A stretch of 32,863 bases of DNA from Candidatus Saccharimonadota bacterium (GTDB taxonomy: Bacteria > Patescibacteriota > Saccharimonadia > Saccharimonadales > UBA10212). This document shows positions 16,412 through 25,049 of this stretch, in pieces (position 1 is the first letter of the stretch; the number at the start of each line of letters is the position of its first letter). Position numbers and translations under genes: made by a program. The stretch covers positions 1 to 32,863 of the forward strand of contig JACPKF010000005.1 of assembly GCA_016187125.1 (NCBI GenBank), in the 5' to 3' direction. Below the pieces are notes generated by a model that saw only the letters and a list, made by a program, of their open reading frames with translations, was not told the DNA's origin and did no database searches.

Positions 16412-16468
16412 TCGGAATATCAAGTTTTTGGTGCGGGGTTAAATATTACGTAGTAGTAGAATGAAAAT

Positions 16469-18430
16469 ATGTTTTATTACGAGGTGGCTGTTGCCGATAG
16501 TCATTTCCGAGCTGACAAACCGCTTACATATAGCTCGGAAGATGAGCTCAAATCTTTGAATATAGTCACAGTTCCGCTACAAAACCGGGCAATAACAGGT
16601 TTTGTAATCAGAAAAGTTAGGCAGCCTGAATTTAAGACCAAGTCCATAAAAACTTTGTTAAGCGCTCAGCCATTGCCTAAACATTGCCTAAAATTAGCTA
16701 GTTGGCTTCAGGATTATTACTGCGTGAGTTTTGGCGACGCCCTTCGTCAGTTTGCTCCAAACCGGCCGACAATCAGGCGAACCGATACTCAACCTAAGCA
16801 ATTAAGCAGTCTTCCTCCGGCCGTTCAGATAGAGTTCAGCTTGCCTCTGACTACCGACCAACGCACGGCCATAAAAGCCATAGCTAAAAGCCCGTCCACG
16901 ACTATTTTGCTACACGGCGAAACGGGCAGTGGTAAGACTCGAGTCTATCTGGAACTGGCGCGAGAGGCATTGAACAAAGGCTGCTCGGTTATGTTTTTAA
17001 CGCCGGAGATAGCCCTAACTTCTCAACTAGCGGCAGCTGTCAGGCAACTTTTGCCCTATCCGGCATATGTCCTGCACTCTCAACTGTCTAGTGCCAAACG
17101 CAAACGAATCTGGTTCGGTATCCTAGAAGCAAAAGAACCAATAGTTATAATTGGACCGCGTTCGGCACTATTTAGTCCAGTCAATAATCTCGAGCTGATT
17201 ATCATGGACGAAGCTCATGAACCGGCCTACAAACAGCAGCAATCACCTCGTTATCATGCCGCCCGGCTGGCTAGCCAATTAGGCCATCTAGCTGACTCAA
17301 AAGTTATTATGGGTACGGCTACGCCGAGCATTGCCGATTATTATCTTGCAAAACAGCACAATTCCGTAGTCAGGATGCGTGAGCCGGCCATCAAACATTC
17401 TCACGGAGAGACTGTAGTTGAGATTATAGACATTAAAGACCGGCGTAATTTTAGTCGGAATCCCTATCTTTCCAATCAACTAATTGATGCTATAAGAACA
17501 ACACTTTCGGCCAAACAACAGGTTATACTCTATTTAAACCGCCGCGGTTCGGCTCGCTTGATACTTTGCAATGCTTGTGGCTGGCAACTGCTTTGTCCAA
17601 ACTGCGACGTGCCGCTTATTTACCACGGCGACCAGCACATCACTCGCTGCCATATCTGTGGTCACTCTCGGAAGCCGCCCTCATATTGCCCAAAGTGTCA
17701 AAATCCCGACATTATATATAGAAGTATTGGTACTAAAGCCTTAGTTGAGGTGGTAGCTAGGCTCTTCCCAGAATTTAAATCGCAACGCTTCGATAGCGAC
17801 AATTTGGCCGGCGAACATATAAATGAGGTTTATCACCAACTTAGAGTCGGTAAAATTGATATATTAATCGGCACTCAACTACTAGCCAAAGGTTTTGATC
17901 TGCCTAGGCTTGGCCTGGTTGGGATTGTGGCCGCCGAAACTTCGCTGGCTCTGCCCGATTTTACTAGCGAAGAAAGAGCCTTCCAACTGCTTTACCAGGT
18001 TATGGGACGAGTCGGCCGTGGCCACAGTCAGGGCCACGTGGTGGTCCAGAGCTATGATCCCAATAATATGGTGCTGCGAACTGCTACTGGCCGCAATTTT
18101 AATGAGTTTTACAAGCATGCCCTGTCACAGCGCCAGCAATTCAGGTTTCCGCCATATGCCCACTTGCTTCAGCTAAGCTGCCGGCGGGCCACCGAAAAAG
18201 GGGCGGTTATAGCAGCCGAGCGCTTAAAAAGGCGGCTGGCTGCCAGATCCGCCAGCTGGCGGATACCAGTGGAAATCATTGGTCCGGCGCCAAGTTTCTA
18301 CGCCCGCCGCGGCCGGCAATTCTATTATCAACTAGTCTTAAAAAGCAAAAAACGCGTTTATCTGCAAAAACTGGCAGAATTGGTACCCCAAGACTGGACT
18401 ATTGATTTAGACCCAATCAATTTACTTTAA
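16469..18430 (+). CDS. priA: Primosomal helicase PriA
   Basis: Replication-restart 3'-5' helicase that recognises stalled forks and loads the primosome. The 653-residue product has an N-terminal 3'-DNA-binding domain (FYYEVAVADSHFRADKPLTY), Walker A GETGSGKT (150-157), the DEAH box (247-250, IIMDEAHEPAYKQ), GTATPS, and the paired zinc clusters CNACGWQLLCPNC and CHICGHS...CPKC (about 367-414). The second RecA domain follows with GTQLLAKGFDLPRLGLVG and QVMGRVGRGHSQG. Near residues 594-599 a palindromic repeat is translated in-frame as SASWRI. It heads a plus-strand group with def and fmt. The length is slightly below E. coli PriA (732). Confidence 0.96.
   Translation: MFYYEVAVADSHFRADKPLTYSSEDELKSLNIVTVPLQNRAITGFVIRKVRQPEFKTKSIKTLLSAQPLPKHCLKLASWLQDYYCVSFGDALRQFAPNRPTIRRTDTQPKQLSSLPPAVQIEFSLPLTTDQRTAIKAIAKSPSTTILLHGETGSGKTRVYLELAREALNKGCSVMFLTPEIALTSQLAAAVRQLLPYPAYVLHSQLSSAKRKRIWFGILEAKEPIVIIGPRSALFSPVNNLELIIMDEAHEPAYKQQQSPRYHAARLASQLGHLADSKVIMGTATPSIADYYLAKQHNSVVRMREPAIKHSHGETVVEIIDIKDRRNFSRNPYLSNQLIDAIRTTLSAKQQVILYLNRRGSARLILCNACGWQLLCPNCDVPLIYHGDQHITRCHICGHSRKPPSYCPKCQNPDIIYRSIGTKALVEVVARLFPEFKSQRFDSDNLAGEHINEVYHQLRVGKIDILIGTQLLAKGFDLPRLGLVGIVAAETSLALPDFTSEERAFQLLYQVMGRVGRGHSQGHVVVQSYDPNNMVLRTATGRNFNEFYKHALSQRQQFRFPPYAHLLQLSCRRATEKGAVIAAERLKRRLAARSASWRIPVEIIGPAPSFYARRGRQFYYQLVLKSKKRVYLQKLAELVPQDWTIDLDPINLL
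18248..18263. repeat. Palindromic repeat inside the priA coding sequence
   Basis: TCCGCCAGCTGGCGGA is identical to the intergenic copy at 4642. The reading frame stays open through it. Confidence 0.75.
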
Positions 18431-18443
18431 GGGGTATATCATA

Positions 18444-18507
18444 TGACGTATCAGGTATAAGGTATGTACTTCAATACCTAATACCAAATACCCTATACTA
18501 AATACCT
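18444..18507. repeat. GGTAT/ATACC word-repeat hairpin between priA and def
   Basis: GGTATAAGGTAT (18454-18465) and ATACCTAATACC (18474-18485) form an 11-of-12 stem, followed by more AAATACC words up to the def start codon. It may act as a weak terminator or spacer. It leaves no room for a Shine-Dalgarno before def. Confidence 0.6.
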
Positions 18508-19080
18508 ATGGTAGCTAAAAAAGACCTTATTATTACCCTGCCCAATCAACATCTTCACGACAGGTCAAAAAAAGTGACTGTTATTAGCGATGAATACCGG
18601 CGAGTCATTGATGATATGAAGGCCGCCACACTAGACTGGGAAGCCAGTCGGCCTCATGAACTTGGCGTAGCCCTAGCAGCCATCCAGATTGACCAGCCCT
18701 ATAGGATAATTATCATCCGGGCTAATTTTGAAAACAAAACCAATCCAACTTTCAAGGTATTTATAAATCCGGAAATTATCAAAAGAGAGGGTGAGTTGGA
18801 GGAAGACTATGAAGGTTGTTTGAGTGTTAAGGACATTTATGGCAAGCTCCGCCGCTATAGCAAAGTCAGGTTGCGGGCTCTTGACGAAACCGGCCGAGTA
18901 ATAAGAGTCAAAGCCGAAGGCTTTTTGGCCCGAGTCATTCAACACGAAGTCGACCATATTAACGGTATAATGTTTGTCGACCATATCAAGGATCAACCGG
19001 ATGCTTTCTTTAAGCTAACCGAAGATGGAAAGCTAATCAATATAAGCTATGATGATGCCAAAGCTGGTATTTTTCGGTAA
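18508..19080 (+). CDS. def: Peptide deformylase
   Basis: Removes the formyl group from N-terminal formyl-methionine. The 190-residue product has the three family motifs: GVALAAIQ (53-60, normally GxGxAAxQ), EGCLSV (101-106) with the metal-binding Cys, and HEVDH (146-150), the HExxH metal site. The second Gly of the first motif is Ala and the usual Pro is Ile, a modest divergence. An N-terminal extension of about 10 residues (MVAKKDLIIT) is unremarkable. The gene overlaps fmt, pairing the enzyme that adds the formyl group with the one that removes it; map at 13455 does the next step. Confidence 0.95.
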   Translation: MVAKKDLIITLPNQHLHDRSKKVTVISDEYRRVIDDMKAATLDWEASRPHELGVALAAIQIDQPYRIIIIRANFENKTNPTFKVFINPEIIKREGELEEDYEGCLSVKDIYGKLRRYSKVRLRALDETGRVIRVKAEGFLARVIQHEVDHINGIMFVDHIKDQPDAFFKLTEDGKLINISYDDAKAGIFR

Positions 19081-19990
19081 TGAACGCCTAGCCACCGGAG
19101 TTAGCACCGAAACTCCTGTTCTAAGGGCCTTAACTGCCAGCGGCTACGCCGTGGCCGCTGTAATTGCCAATCAAAACCAGCAGCGTTCTCGCCAAAATAG
19201 ACGGTTGGAAATCGCCTCTACCGCTAAGCAGTTAGGGGTCCCTCTATTACTACCAAACAAGTTGGAGACCATAAGCCGACAACTTCGAGAATTCCAGGCT
19301 GAGGTGGCAGTGCTAGTAGCTTATGGCAGTTTAATCCCCCAAGATATCATCAAAATTTTCCCTAAAGGGATCATCAATATTCACCCCTCGCTGCTACCGC
19401 TTTACCGCGGTCCAACGCCCATCGAACAGACTATCTTAGATGGAGTCACCCACACTGGTGCCAGCTTAATGAAACTTACGGCTCAAATGGACAGTGGCCC
19501 GGTCTATTACCAAAAATCTCTGGACATTTTGGGCAGCGAAACAAAACAAGAATTGGCCGATAAACTGCTGGAGCTAGGTAAAAACTTGTTAATCCAAAAA
19601 CTGCCGGCAATTTTGGATGGATCCTTAAAACCACTACCTCAAGATTTTGCCCAAGCGACCACTACCAGCTCGCTAAAGAAAACCGATGGCCAAATAAATT
19701 GGCAGCTGCCGGCCCAAATTATCGAGCGGCAAGTCCGGGCTTACCAGAGTTGGCCAAAAAGCCGGGCAAAAATATATGGACATGATGTAATAATTACAAA
19801 AGCCCGAGTTGCTGATAACCAAAATGACGGAGACTTAGTCATTTCTTGTGGTCCTGGCCTCGACGCCGAAGGGTCGAGGCTCCGACCAGAGCGTCAAAGT
19901 TGGCTGGAAATACAACAATTAACCGCACCGAGTGGCCGTACAATTTCCGGCACAGAATTTCTTCGCGGCTACCCCATAAGTAGAAACTAG
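19055..19990 (+). CDS. fmt: Methionyl-tRNA formyltransferase
   Basis: Formylates Met-tRNA using 10-formyl-tetrahydrofolate to make the initiator. It has the N-terminal VFFGNERLATG strand-loop, the HPSLLPLYRGPTPIEQTI catalytic and substrate motif (110-127), TGASLMKLTAQMDSGPVYYQ, and a C-terminal OB-fold-like part. Three ATG codons in a row (19049, 19052, 19055) start the frame; I chose the last because MPKLVFFG is the usual start, but all three are possible. It overlaps def by 26 bases and no strong ribosome binding site is seen, so it is probably translationally coupled. Residues around 270-282 (GPGLDAEGSRLRP) are encoded by an inverted repeat and look like an insertion. Confidence 0.95.
   Translation: MPKLVFFGNERLATGVSTETPVLRALTASGYAVAAVIANQNQQRSRQNRRLEIASTAKQLGVPLLLPNKLETISRQLREFQAEVAVLVAYGSLIPQDIIKIFPKGIINIHPSLLPLYRGPTPIEQTILDGVTHTGASLMKLTAQMDSGPVYYQKSLDILGSETKQELADKLLELGKNLLIQKLPAILDGSLKPLPQDFAQATTTSSLKKTDGQINWQLPAQIIERQVRAYQSWPKSRAKIYGHDVIITKARVADNQNDGDLVISCGPGLDAEGSRLRPERQSWLEIQQLTAPSGRTISGTEFLRGYPISRN
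19858..19880. repeat. Inverted repeat within fmt
   Basis: CCTCGAC and GTCGAGG flank GCCGAAGG. It is in-frame, in the less conserved C-terminal domain, and resembles the TTCGAC-type repeat arms seen between genes. Confidence 0.45.
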
Positions 19991-20078
19991 AAAATAGAAA
20001 CTAGTAATCAGTAGGCGTAAGCTTAGGTTTTGATACTTGAACTTGCTAATTTCTTGTTGCTAGTTGCTAGTTGCTAGT
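19982..20078. repeat. TAGAAACTAG/GTTGCTAG word-repeat block
   Basis: AGAAACTAGAAAATAG words on one side and TTGCTAG repeated four times on the other side fill the gap between the convergent fmt and DUF5663-like genes. A bidirectional terminator would be expected here, and the CTAG-containing words can pair with each other. Confidence 0.55.
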
Positions 20079-20081
20079 CTA

Positions 20082-20519
20082 CTAGGCGGCTTTGGCCAAA
20101 TCGTCAGGATTTGGCAAATTTTGAATTGGCGGAACAGATGGTTGAGCGAAAGGATCCGGCACAGCCGGTGAAGGTGGTGGTGTAGCCATGGCCGGATTGT
20201 TAAGTTGGGCCATAGTAGCTTCTATAATTTGCGGGGCTTGAGCTTTAATCTCAGCCTTTAGTTTTTCTAATTCGTCGGCCACGACTTGCTTATAGTTCGG
20301 GAAGTTGGTTTCCAGCCATTTAAGAGCTCCGGCTTCATCATTTTTATCTATAAAAGCCTCGAATTCATCCAGCTGCTCGTCGCTCATCTGCTCGGCCAGT
20401 TTCATGCCCACACGCAGCTCTAGGGTCTCGTAGATATGTGCCAGCATCTTATTCTTCTCGGCCGGTGGTAGTGTACCGAGGCCCAGTTCTTGCAGCAGAT
20501 TGTCATCTAACTTAAACAT
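20082..20519 (-). CDS. DUF5663-like protein
   Basis: The 145-residue product has an N-terminal helical domain (LLQELGLGTLPPAEKNKMLAHIYETLELRVGMKLAEQMSDE..., residues 8-60) whose pattern matches the DUF5663 domain common in CPR, from memory and not searched. A second helical part (about 61-105) and a Pro/Ala-rich, disordered tail follow. The tail ends NPDDLAKAA, almost the same as the end of the next protein upstream (DPDELSKAA). There is no signal peptide. The function of DUF5663 is not known. The gene is 45 bases downstream of the 847-residue gene and probably in its transcript. Confidence 0.65.
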   Translation of the reverse strand: MFKLDDNLLQELGLGTLPPAEKNKMLAHIYETLELRVGMKLAEQMSDEQLDEFEAFIDKNDEAGALKWLETNFPNYKQVVADELEKLKAEIKAQAPQIIEATMAQLNNPAMATPPPSPAVPDPFAQPSVPPIQNLPNPDDLAKAA

Positions 20520-20564
20520 GTTCTTTATTATGAGCTTGTCGACTCAAAATTTCTAGCCTGAGTT

Positions 20565-23108
20565 TTAAGCCGCTTTAGAGAGTTCGTCGGGATCGAGAAG
20601 CGTTGATATAGTACGTCCTGACCAATACAGTGGGTTGTGCAGTTTGTCATATGGAGTGTGCATTAGAAAAGGTGGATTGTTGGGACCATGGTAAAGGTTG
20701 GCCTCAAGGATAGAATGGTTACTTAGCGCACCTGTGTGTGTAAACTCCAGATCTTTAACCAGGACTCGGTTTTTTTCATCAATCAACTGGACTATATTGC
20801 CGCCATGACTATCATGACCGGCGTAATGCAAGTGTTCGCCGTCTTGAAGGCGAACAGCTGTTGTAGTCATGGTACCACCATGATCATCATTCGGTACGAA
20901 TTCTATGTGAGTATGACTTAATTGCTCAGGGGTGGCTTTGCCAGGACTAACATCTAGACTCTGTCCTGAAATATTGCTACCAGTAGCAGTGTGTGTTGGG
21001 GGATTGCCGGAGCCAAGTTGATCGGCTGTGCCTTCTATTCCCGAGCTGCCAGGAATTATGTTACCGGTCTTATTGCCCGTTAGGTTTTCTATATCAGTAA
21101 TAAAATGTTGATGCGTTAAACCGTCGGTTCCTTTATATGACAAGGTATCCTGTGTGAGTTTGTAACCATGATCTGTTAAGAACCTCCTGGTCGCTTTGTC
21201 TAAATTACCCTGTGTATCCCAACCAACACGATCTAGGCCAGGTAATGCATTCCCGTTATTATCCGTTATTTTGTAAGAGCCATCGGCATTTTGTAACAGA
21301 TGTGTACCTTCTGGCATTTCTACCCCAACGCTCCTGTTGCCAAAGATTGGATTATAATATTCTTTATTCCCATCCGCATTAGTAATCCCTTTTGCACCTT
21401 CAGTGCCAGTTGTTCCGGTTGTACCACTACCTGTGCCTGAAGTTCCTTCGGTATCGGTAGCTCCGGTTGCACCACCATTGCCAGTTACTCCTTCTGTGCC
21501 CGTTGGACCAGTGGCTCCACCCGATCCGGTTGTTCCCTCAGTGCCAGTTACTCCGGTTCCGCTACCTGCGGCAGTAACATTGTTATGGTCCCTGAATGCA
21601 TCGAGAATACTCGGAATACGAGGTAGTCCTCCGTCAAGGCCTGCCACCACACCGTAGACAACAGTCAAACCGCCGCCCAGCATTGCTGTTTTACCTATAG
21701 TGTTCCATAGACGATCTCGGCGAACATTGCTTTCATGAGCCTGTCTGAATTCAGAACCCATTTGGGCTCTACGTCGGTCAATAGCTGTACCTGCCCTACG
21801 GTTCTGAAGATTTTGATGAGCATGTTGTAGGCGAGCCTGTTCGCGCTGTAAATTGTGCTGAGCGAGGTTTCTGACGCCAGAACGATTATTAAAGTATGAC
21901 ACTGAGAATTTAAGGCCTGCGCCAGCAGCCACGAAGGCCAAGCCCAGCCCAGCTGTAGCAGATACCACAGCTACTCCTGCTCCTAGTCCGGCAATGGCAA
22001 GAATTTTTCGCCCGGCAGACTGATTGCCCAAGAACCAAGTTGCGCGGGCCCAGTTACGTCTAAAGAAATTGCCGTTTTGGATAACGTCTCTTACTCGGTT
22101 TCTGTTTACGTTGTATACCTCTTCAGCCAAATTATTTAAGTCGCCAAATACGTCATTTTCTTGCGTTTCGATAATGTCCGCTTCGTTTTCACCAGCAGCT
22201 AACCGGTGAGCTCTTTCTTGGTTTTGCATGCGTCCCATTAAAGTTGTATAGCGTTCTAGGGCCTGATTATATTCCTGCTGTTCCCCGCGCCGCCAGGGTA
22301 TAAAGCGGTCAAAAAAGGTGCGGGATTTACGACGAATAGTGATGTCTACAAGATCATTTCTGGCAGTGTCAATTTGACCATGGAGCTCCTGTAGTTGGTC
22401 AGCTGTTAACTCTTGCGGGGCTGTCGGCCCTGGGGGTAGCGGCCCGCCTTGTAACAGAGTGTTAAGTCGAGCAATTTCGGCGTCACGGTCTGCTAATTCA
22501 GCTGCATGTCTGTCTCTTTCTTGCTGTAGTTCGGTGCGCAAATCTCTGATAGTGTTCTCATGAAGTGCCATCTCCCGATCAAAATTCTGCTGCTGTTGCT
22601 CAAATTGACCCTGCATTTCCTGACGAACTTCGTTTTTAGCTACTTCGATTCTCTGACCGACTAGGTCTTCGATTCTTTGCTGAATTTGCTCGTCTGTTGG
22701 TATTTGACCAAGACGTTCTTGGAGTTGACGATTAGCCTCCTCTTCAGCCCTTTGGCGCTCTTCATGACGAATTCGTTGGCGCTCGGCACCCCAGTCGGGT
22801 TCATGTTCAGGCTGATGTCGAGCACCACCCCGCTGCTCATTACCGTCACTCACACCGTTACCTTCACCGACAACCTGAACTCCAGGCCCAATTAAGCGTA
22901 CGCCGCCGCCAACTTCAACCACTCCGCCACCAGCCCTATTTACGATTGCTGTTAAGCTTTCTCCGTGGGCTTTAAGGTCGTTACTAGCTAAATATGCAAG
23001 ATAGTCTCTACTTCCACCATCTTGAGGCCAACCATAACCACCAGGCGGAACATCAAGCGTTCCAGTGTCTTGTGGTTCTCGCGCGTGAGCTTCTGGACCG
23101 ATTCCCAT
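20565..23108 (-). CDS. Large coiled-coil, two-transmembrane, collagen-like protein
   Basis: The function is unknown. The 847-residue product is modular: a Gly-rich N-terminus (1-100); a Glu/Arg/Gln-rich coiled coil (about 105-225); a Pro-rich break; a basic helical part (230-360); a glycine/alanine-rich hydrophobic segment (about 364-398) and a second one (about 466-494), both able to span a membrane; a Gly-x-x collagen-like run of about 18 triplets (VTG TEG TTG SGG type, about 510-573); and a C-terminal domain rich in His, Asn and Thr (574-847) that ends DPDELSKAA. No signal peptide is seen at the start, so export would rely on the internal hydrophobic segments. It has its own consensus promoter. 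No Shine-Dalgarno precedes the chosen ATG; an in-frame stop lies 12 bases upstream, so the start cannot be far off. Confidence 0.75.
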   Translation of the reverse strand: MGIGPEAHAREPQDTGTLDVPPGGYGWPQDGGSRDYLAYLASNDLKAHGESLTAIVNRAGGGVVEVGGGVRLIGPGVQVVGEGNGVSDGNEQRGGARHQPEHEPDWGAERQRIRHEERQRAEEEANRQLQERLGQIPTDEQIQQRIEDLVGQRIEVAKNEVRQEMQGQFEQQQQNFDREMALHENTIRDLRTELQQERDRHAAELADRDAEIARLNTLLQGGPLPPGPTAPQELTADQLQELHGQIDTARNDLVDITIRRKSRTFFDRFIPWRRGEQQEYNQALERYTTLMGRMQNQERAHRLAAGENEADIIETQENDVFGDLNNLAEEVYNVNRNRVRDVIQNGNFFRRNWARATWFLGNQSAGRKILAIAGLGAGVAVVSATAGLGLAFVAAGAGLKFSVSYFNNRSGVRNLAQHNLQREQARLQHAHQNLQNRRAGTAIDRRRAQMGSEFRQAHESNVRRDRLWNTIGKTAMLGGGLTVVYGVVAGLDGGLPRIPSILDAFRDHNNVTAAGSGTGVTGTEGTTGSGGATGPTGTEGVTGNGGATGATDTEGTSGTGSGTTGTTGTEGAKGITNADGNKEYYNPIFGNRSVGVEMPEGTHLLQNADGSYKITDNNGNALPGLDRVGWDTQGNLDKATRRFLTDHGYKLTQDTLSYKGTDGLTHQHFITDIENLTGNKTGNIIPGSSGIEGTADQLGSGNPPTHTATGSNISGQSLDVSPGKATPEQLSHTHIEFVPNDDHGGTMTTTAVRLQDGEHLHYAGHDSHGGNIVQLIDEKNRVLVKDLEFTHTGALSNHSILEANLYHGPNNPPFLMHTPYDKLHNPLYWSGRTISTLLDPDELSKAA

Positions 23109-23198
23109 ATTGATAAGTTAAGCTTTTCGTTTATCCCGCAGATACCCACATCTCTGCGCAGTAAGCAAAAAGCAACTCCTTATTTACTGATAAATGGA

Positions 23199-23227
23199 AC
23201 TATACTGTATTTTTAATTTAATGTCAA
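23199..23227 (-). promoter_or_regulatory. Promoter of the 847-residue gene
   Basis: TTGACA, a 17-base spacer and TATAGT lie on the minus strand, about 90 bases before the ATG. The leader contains AAGGAG and a GCGCAGA/TCTGCG hairpin (about 23138-23163). Confidence 0.75.
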
Positions 23228-23275
23228 CAATATTATGAGGAAGTTTTTCAGGATCTCTAATTGACCTTTTTCTGT

Positions 23276-25036
23276 CTAAAGGCTGCGGGTTTTACTGGAG
23301 CGGGTAAATAACTCGATTTTGTCACCTTCTTGGACCTCGAGACGAGCATCGGTGCGGAAACTCAAACCGCACATTTCTCCAGTTTGGACTTCTTGTACAT
23401 CGCTAGGTCCGCGTTTTAGGTTGGTGACTTCTAAATTGTCAGCTAGTAACTCCTTATCGCGGTACAACCGGGCCAGTGCCGGAACTGCTAATTTGCCCTT
23501 GGTCACTTCCCCGCCGCATATAACCTCGGTCTTGGTAACTTTAAAGACTCCTTTAACAATTAACTGCCCAAGGCTTTCCTCTACTACTTCCGGCGCCAGC
23601 AGCATTTCCATTTCAGCTTTAGCATCGTTAATCAGCTCGTAAATAACGCTAAAAAGTCTAATAGAGATATGGTCACGCAGCGCCAGATGTTTTAAGCTAG
23701 CCGGCAGACTAACGTGAAAGCCGTAAATAATCGCGCCGGTTGTGGCGGCAGTATGCAGATCGTTTTCGGTTATAACTCCCACTCCCGAACTGACTATTCG
23801 AACGGCCACTTCCTCGGTGCCAAGCGTTTTTAAACTATCGACTACCGAAGTCAAGGAGCCTTGGACATCGGCTTTTACGATTATATTCAACTCGCTGAGC
23901 CGATTTGTCTGACTGATCATGTTCAGTAGTTCTGAGCTGGTGGTAGCCGAAGATATCCCGGCGATTTTACGCGTTTCCTTGACCTCTGAAGCTCTGATGC
24001 GAGCTTGTTTTTCGCTGGGCACAACCAAAAACTCGTCGCCAAAATCCGGCAGTTCTTTAAGTCCGCTAATAACTACCGGCGATGAAGGACCGGCCAAGTC
24101 AATAGTCTTACCATCAGGTGTCTCCAAAGTCCGAATTTTGCCATACGTTGTACCTATTACTACAAAGTCGCCGGTTTTTATGGTGCCATGTTCGACAAGC
24201 GCCACTGCCGTGCGGCCTTTACCCCGCTCCATATGAGATTCGATAATAATACCCTCGGCCGGACCTTCGGGATCGGCTTTAAGCTCCTCCACGTCAGCTA
24301 CCAAGATCACCATATCTAAGAGTTCCGGCAGTCCTTCTTTAGTTTTAGCCGAAACCGGTAGCACGACTGTGTCGCCGCCCCAGTCATCAGGCATAAGATC
24401 GTTTTCGCTGAGTTGTTGCTTGAGACGGTTGATATCAACCCCGGTTTTATCCATCTTGTTAGCCGCCACGACAATCTTAACGCCAGCGTTTTTGGCAAAC
24501 CTGATAGCTTCAACAGTTTGAGGCTTAATCCCCTCGTCAGCGGCGATAACCAAAATAACCAGATCCGTCAGCCGAGCGCCATGTTCTCGCAGGGCGGCAA
24601 AAGCTTCGTGTCCGGGAGTATCAATAAACGTTAACATTCGCCCGTTATGGCTAACTTGATAGGCCGAGAGGTGTTGGGTAATGCCCCCAGCTTCGTCTTT
24701 GGCTGTTTCTACTTGGCGAATAGCATCTAGTAGTGAGGTTTTACCGTGGTCAACATGTCCCATAACGGCGATTACTGCCGGCCGAGGCTTAGCGTTTTTG
24801 CTAAGCTCTTTTTTAAGCCTGGCGGGTGGTCCGGATGGCTGTTTTTTAACCAGTGTAGTGTCTATTTTTAGTTCGTCTAAGAGAATCTGAGCCGTATCAA
24901 AATCAATTTTTTCATTAACGGTCGCCATCACGCCGTTTTTGAGAAGCTCTCCTATTAATTTAGAGACTGGTAAGTTAAGAAGGCTGGCCAAGGCGCCGAC
25001 AGTAACTTGTTCCTCAATTTCAACTTTTCGGGACAT
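23276..25036 (-). CDS. infB: Translation initiation factor IF-2
   Basis: GTPase that brings formyl-Met-tRNA to the 30S subunit. The 586-residue product has a short IF2-N domain (about 8-60) and then the G domain: GHVDHGKT (93-100), GGITQH (117-122), DTPGHEAF (139-146), NKMD (193-196) and SAK (229-231). Domains II to IV follow. The long N-terminal region of E. coli IF2 (890 residues) is absent, as is common in reduced genomes. It starts 13 bases after rpsA with GGAG upstream, so the two form an operon driven by the rpsA promoter. Confidence 0.97.
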   Translation of the reverse strand: MSRKVEIEEQVTVGALASLLNLPVSKLIGELLKNGVMATVNEKIDFDTAQILLDELKIDTTLVKKQPSGPPARLKKELSKNAKPRPAVIAVMGHVDHGKTSLLDAIRQVETAKDEAGGITQHLSAYQVSHNGRMLTFIDTPGHEAFAALREHGARLTDLVILVIAADEGIKPQTVEAIRFAKNAGVKIVVAANKMDKTGVDINRLKQQLSENDLMPDDWGGDTVVLPVSAKTKEGLPELLDMVILVADVEELKADPEGPAEGIIIESHMERGKGRTAVALVEHGTIKTGDFVVIGTTYGKIRTLETPDGKTIDLAGPSSPVVISGLKELPDFGDEFLVVPSEKQARIRASEVKETRKIAGISSATTSSELLNMISQTNRLSELNIIVKADVQGSLTSVVDSLKTLGTEEVAVRIVSSGVGVITENDLHTAATTGAIIYGFHVSLPASLKHLALRDHISIRLFSVIYELINDAKAEMEMLLAPEVVEESLGQLIVKGVFKVTKTEVICGGEVTKGKLAVPALARLYRDKELLADNLEVTNLKRGPSDVQEVQTGEMCGLSFRTDARLEVQEGDKIELFTRSSKTRSL

Positions 25037-25049
25037 TGGCTGACTCCGT

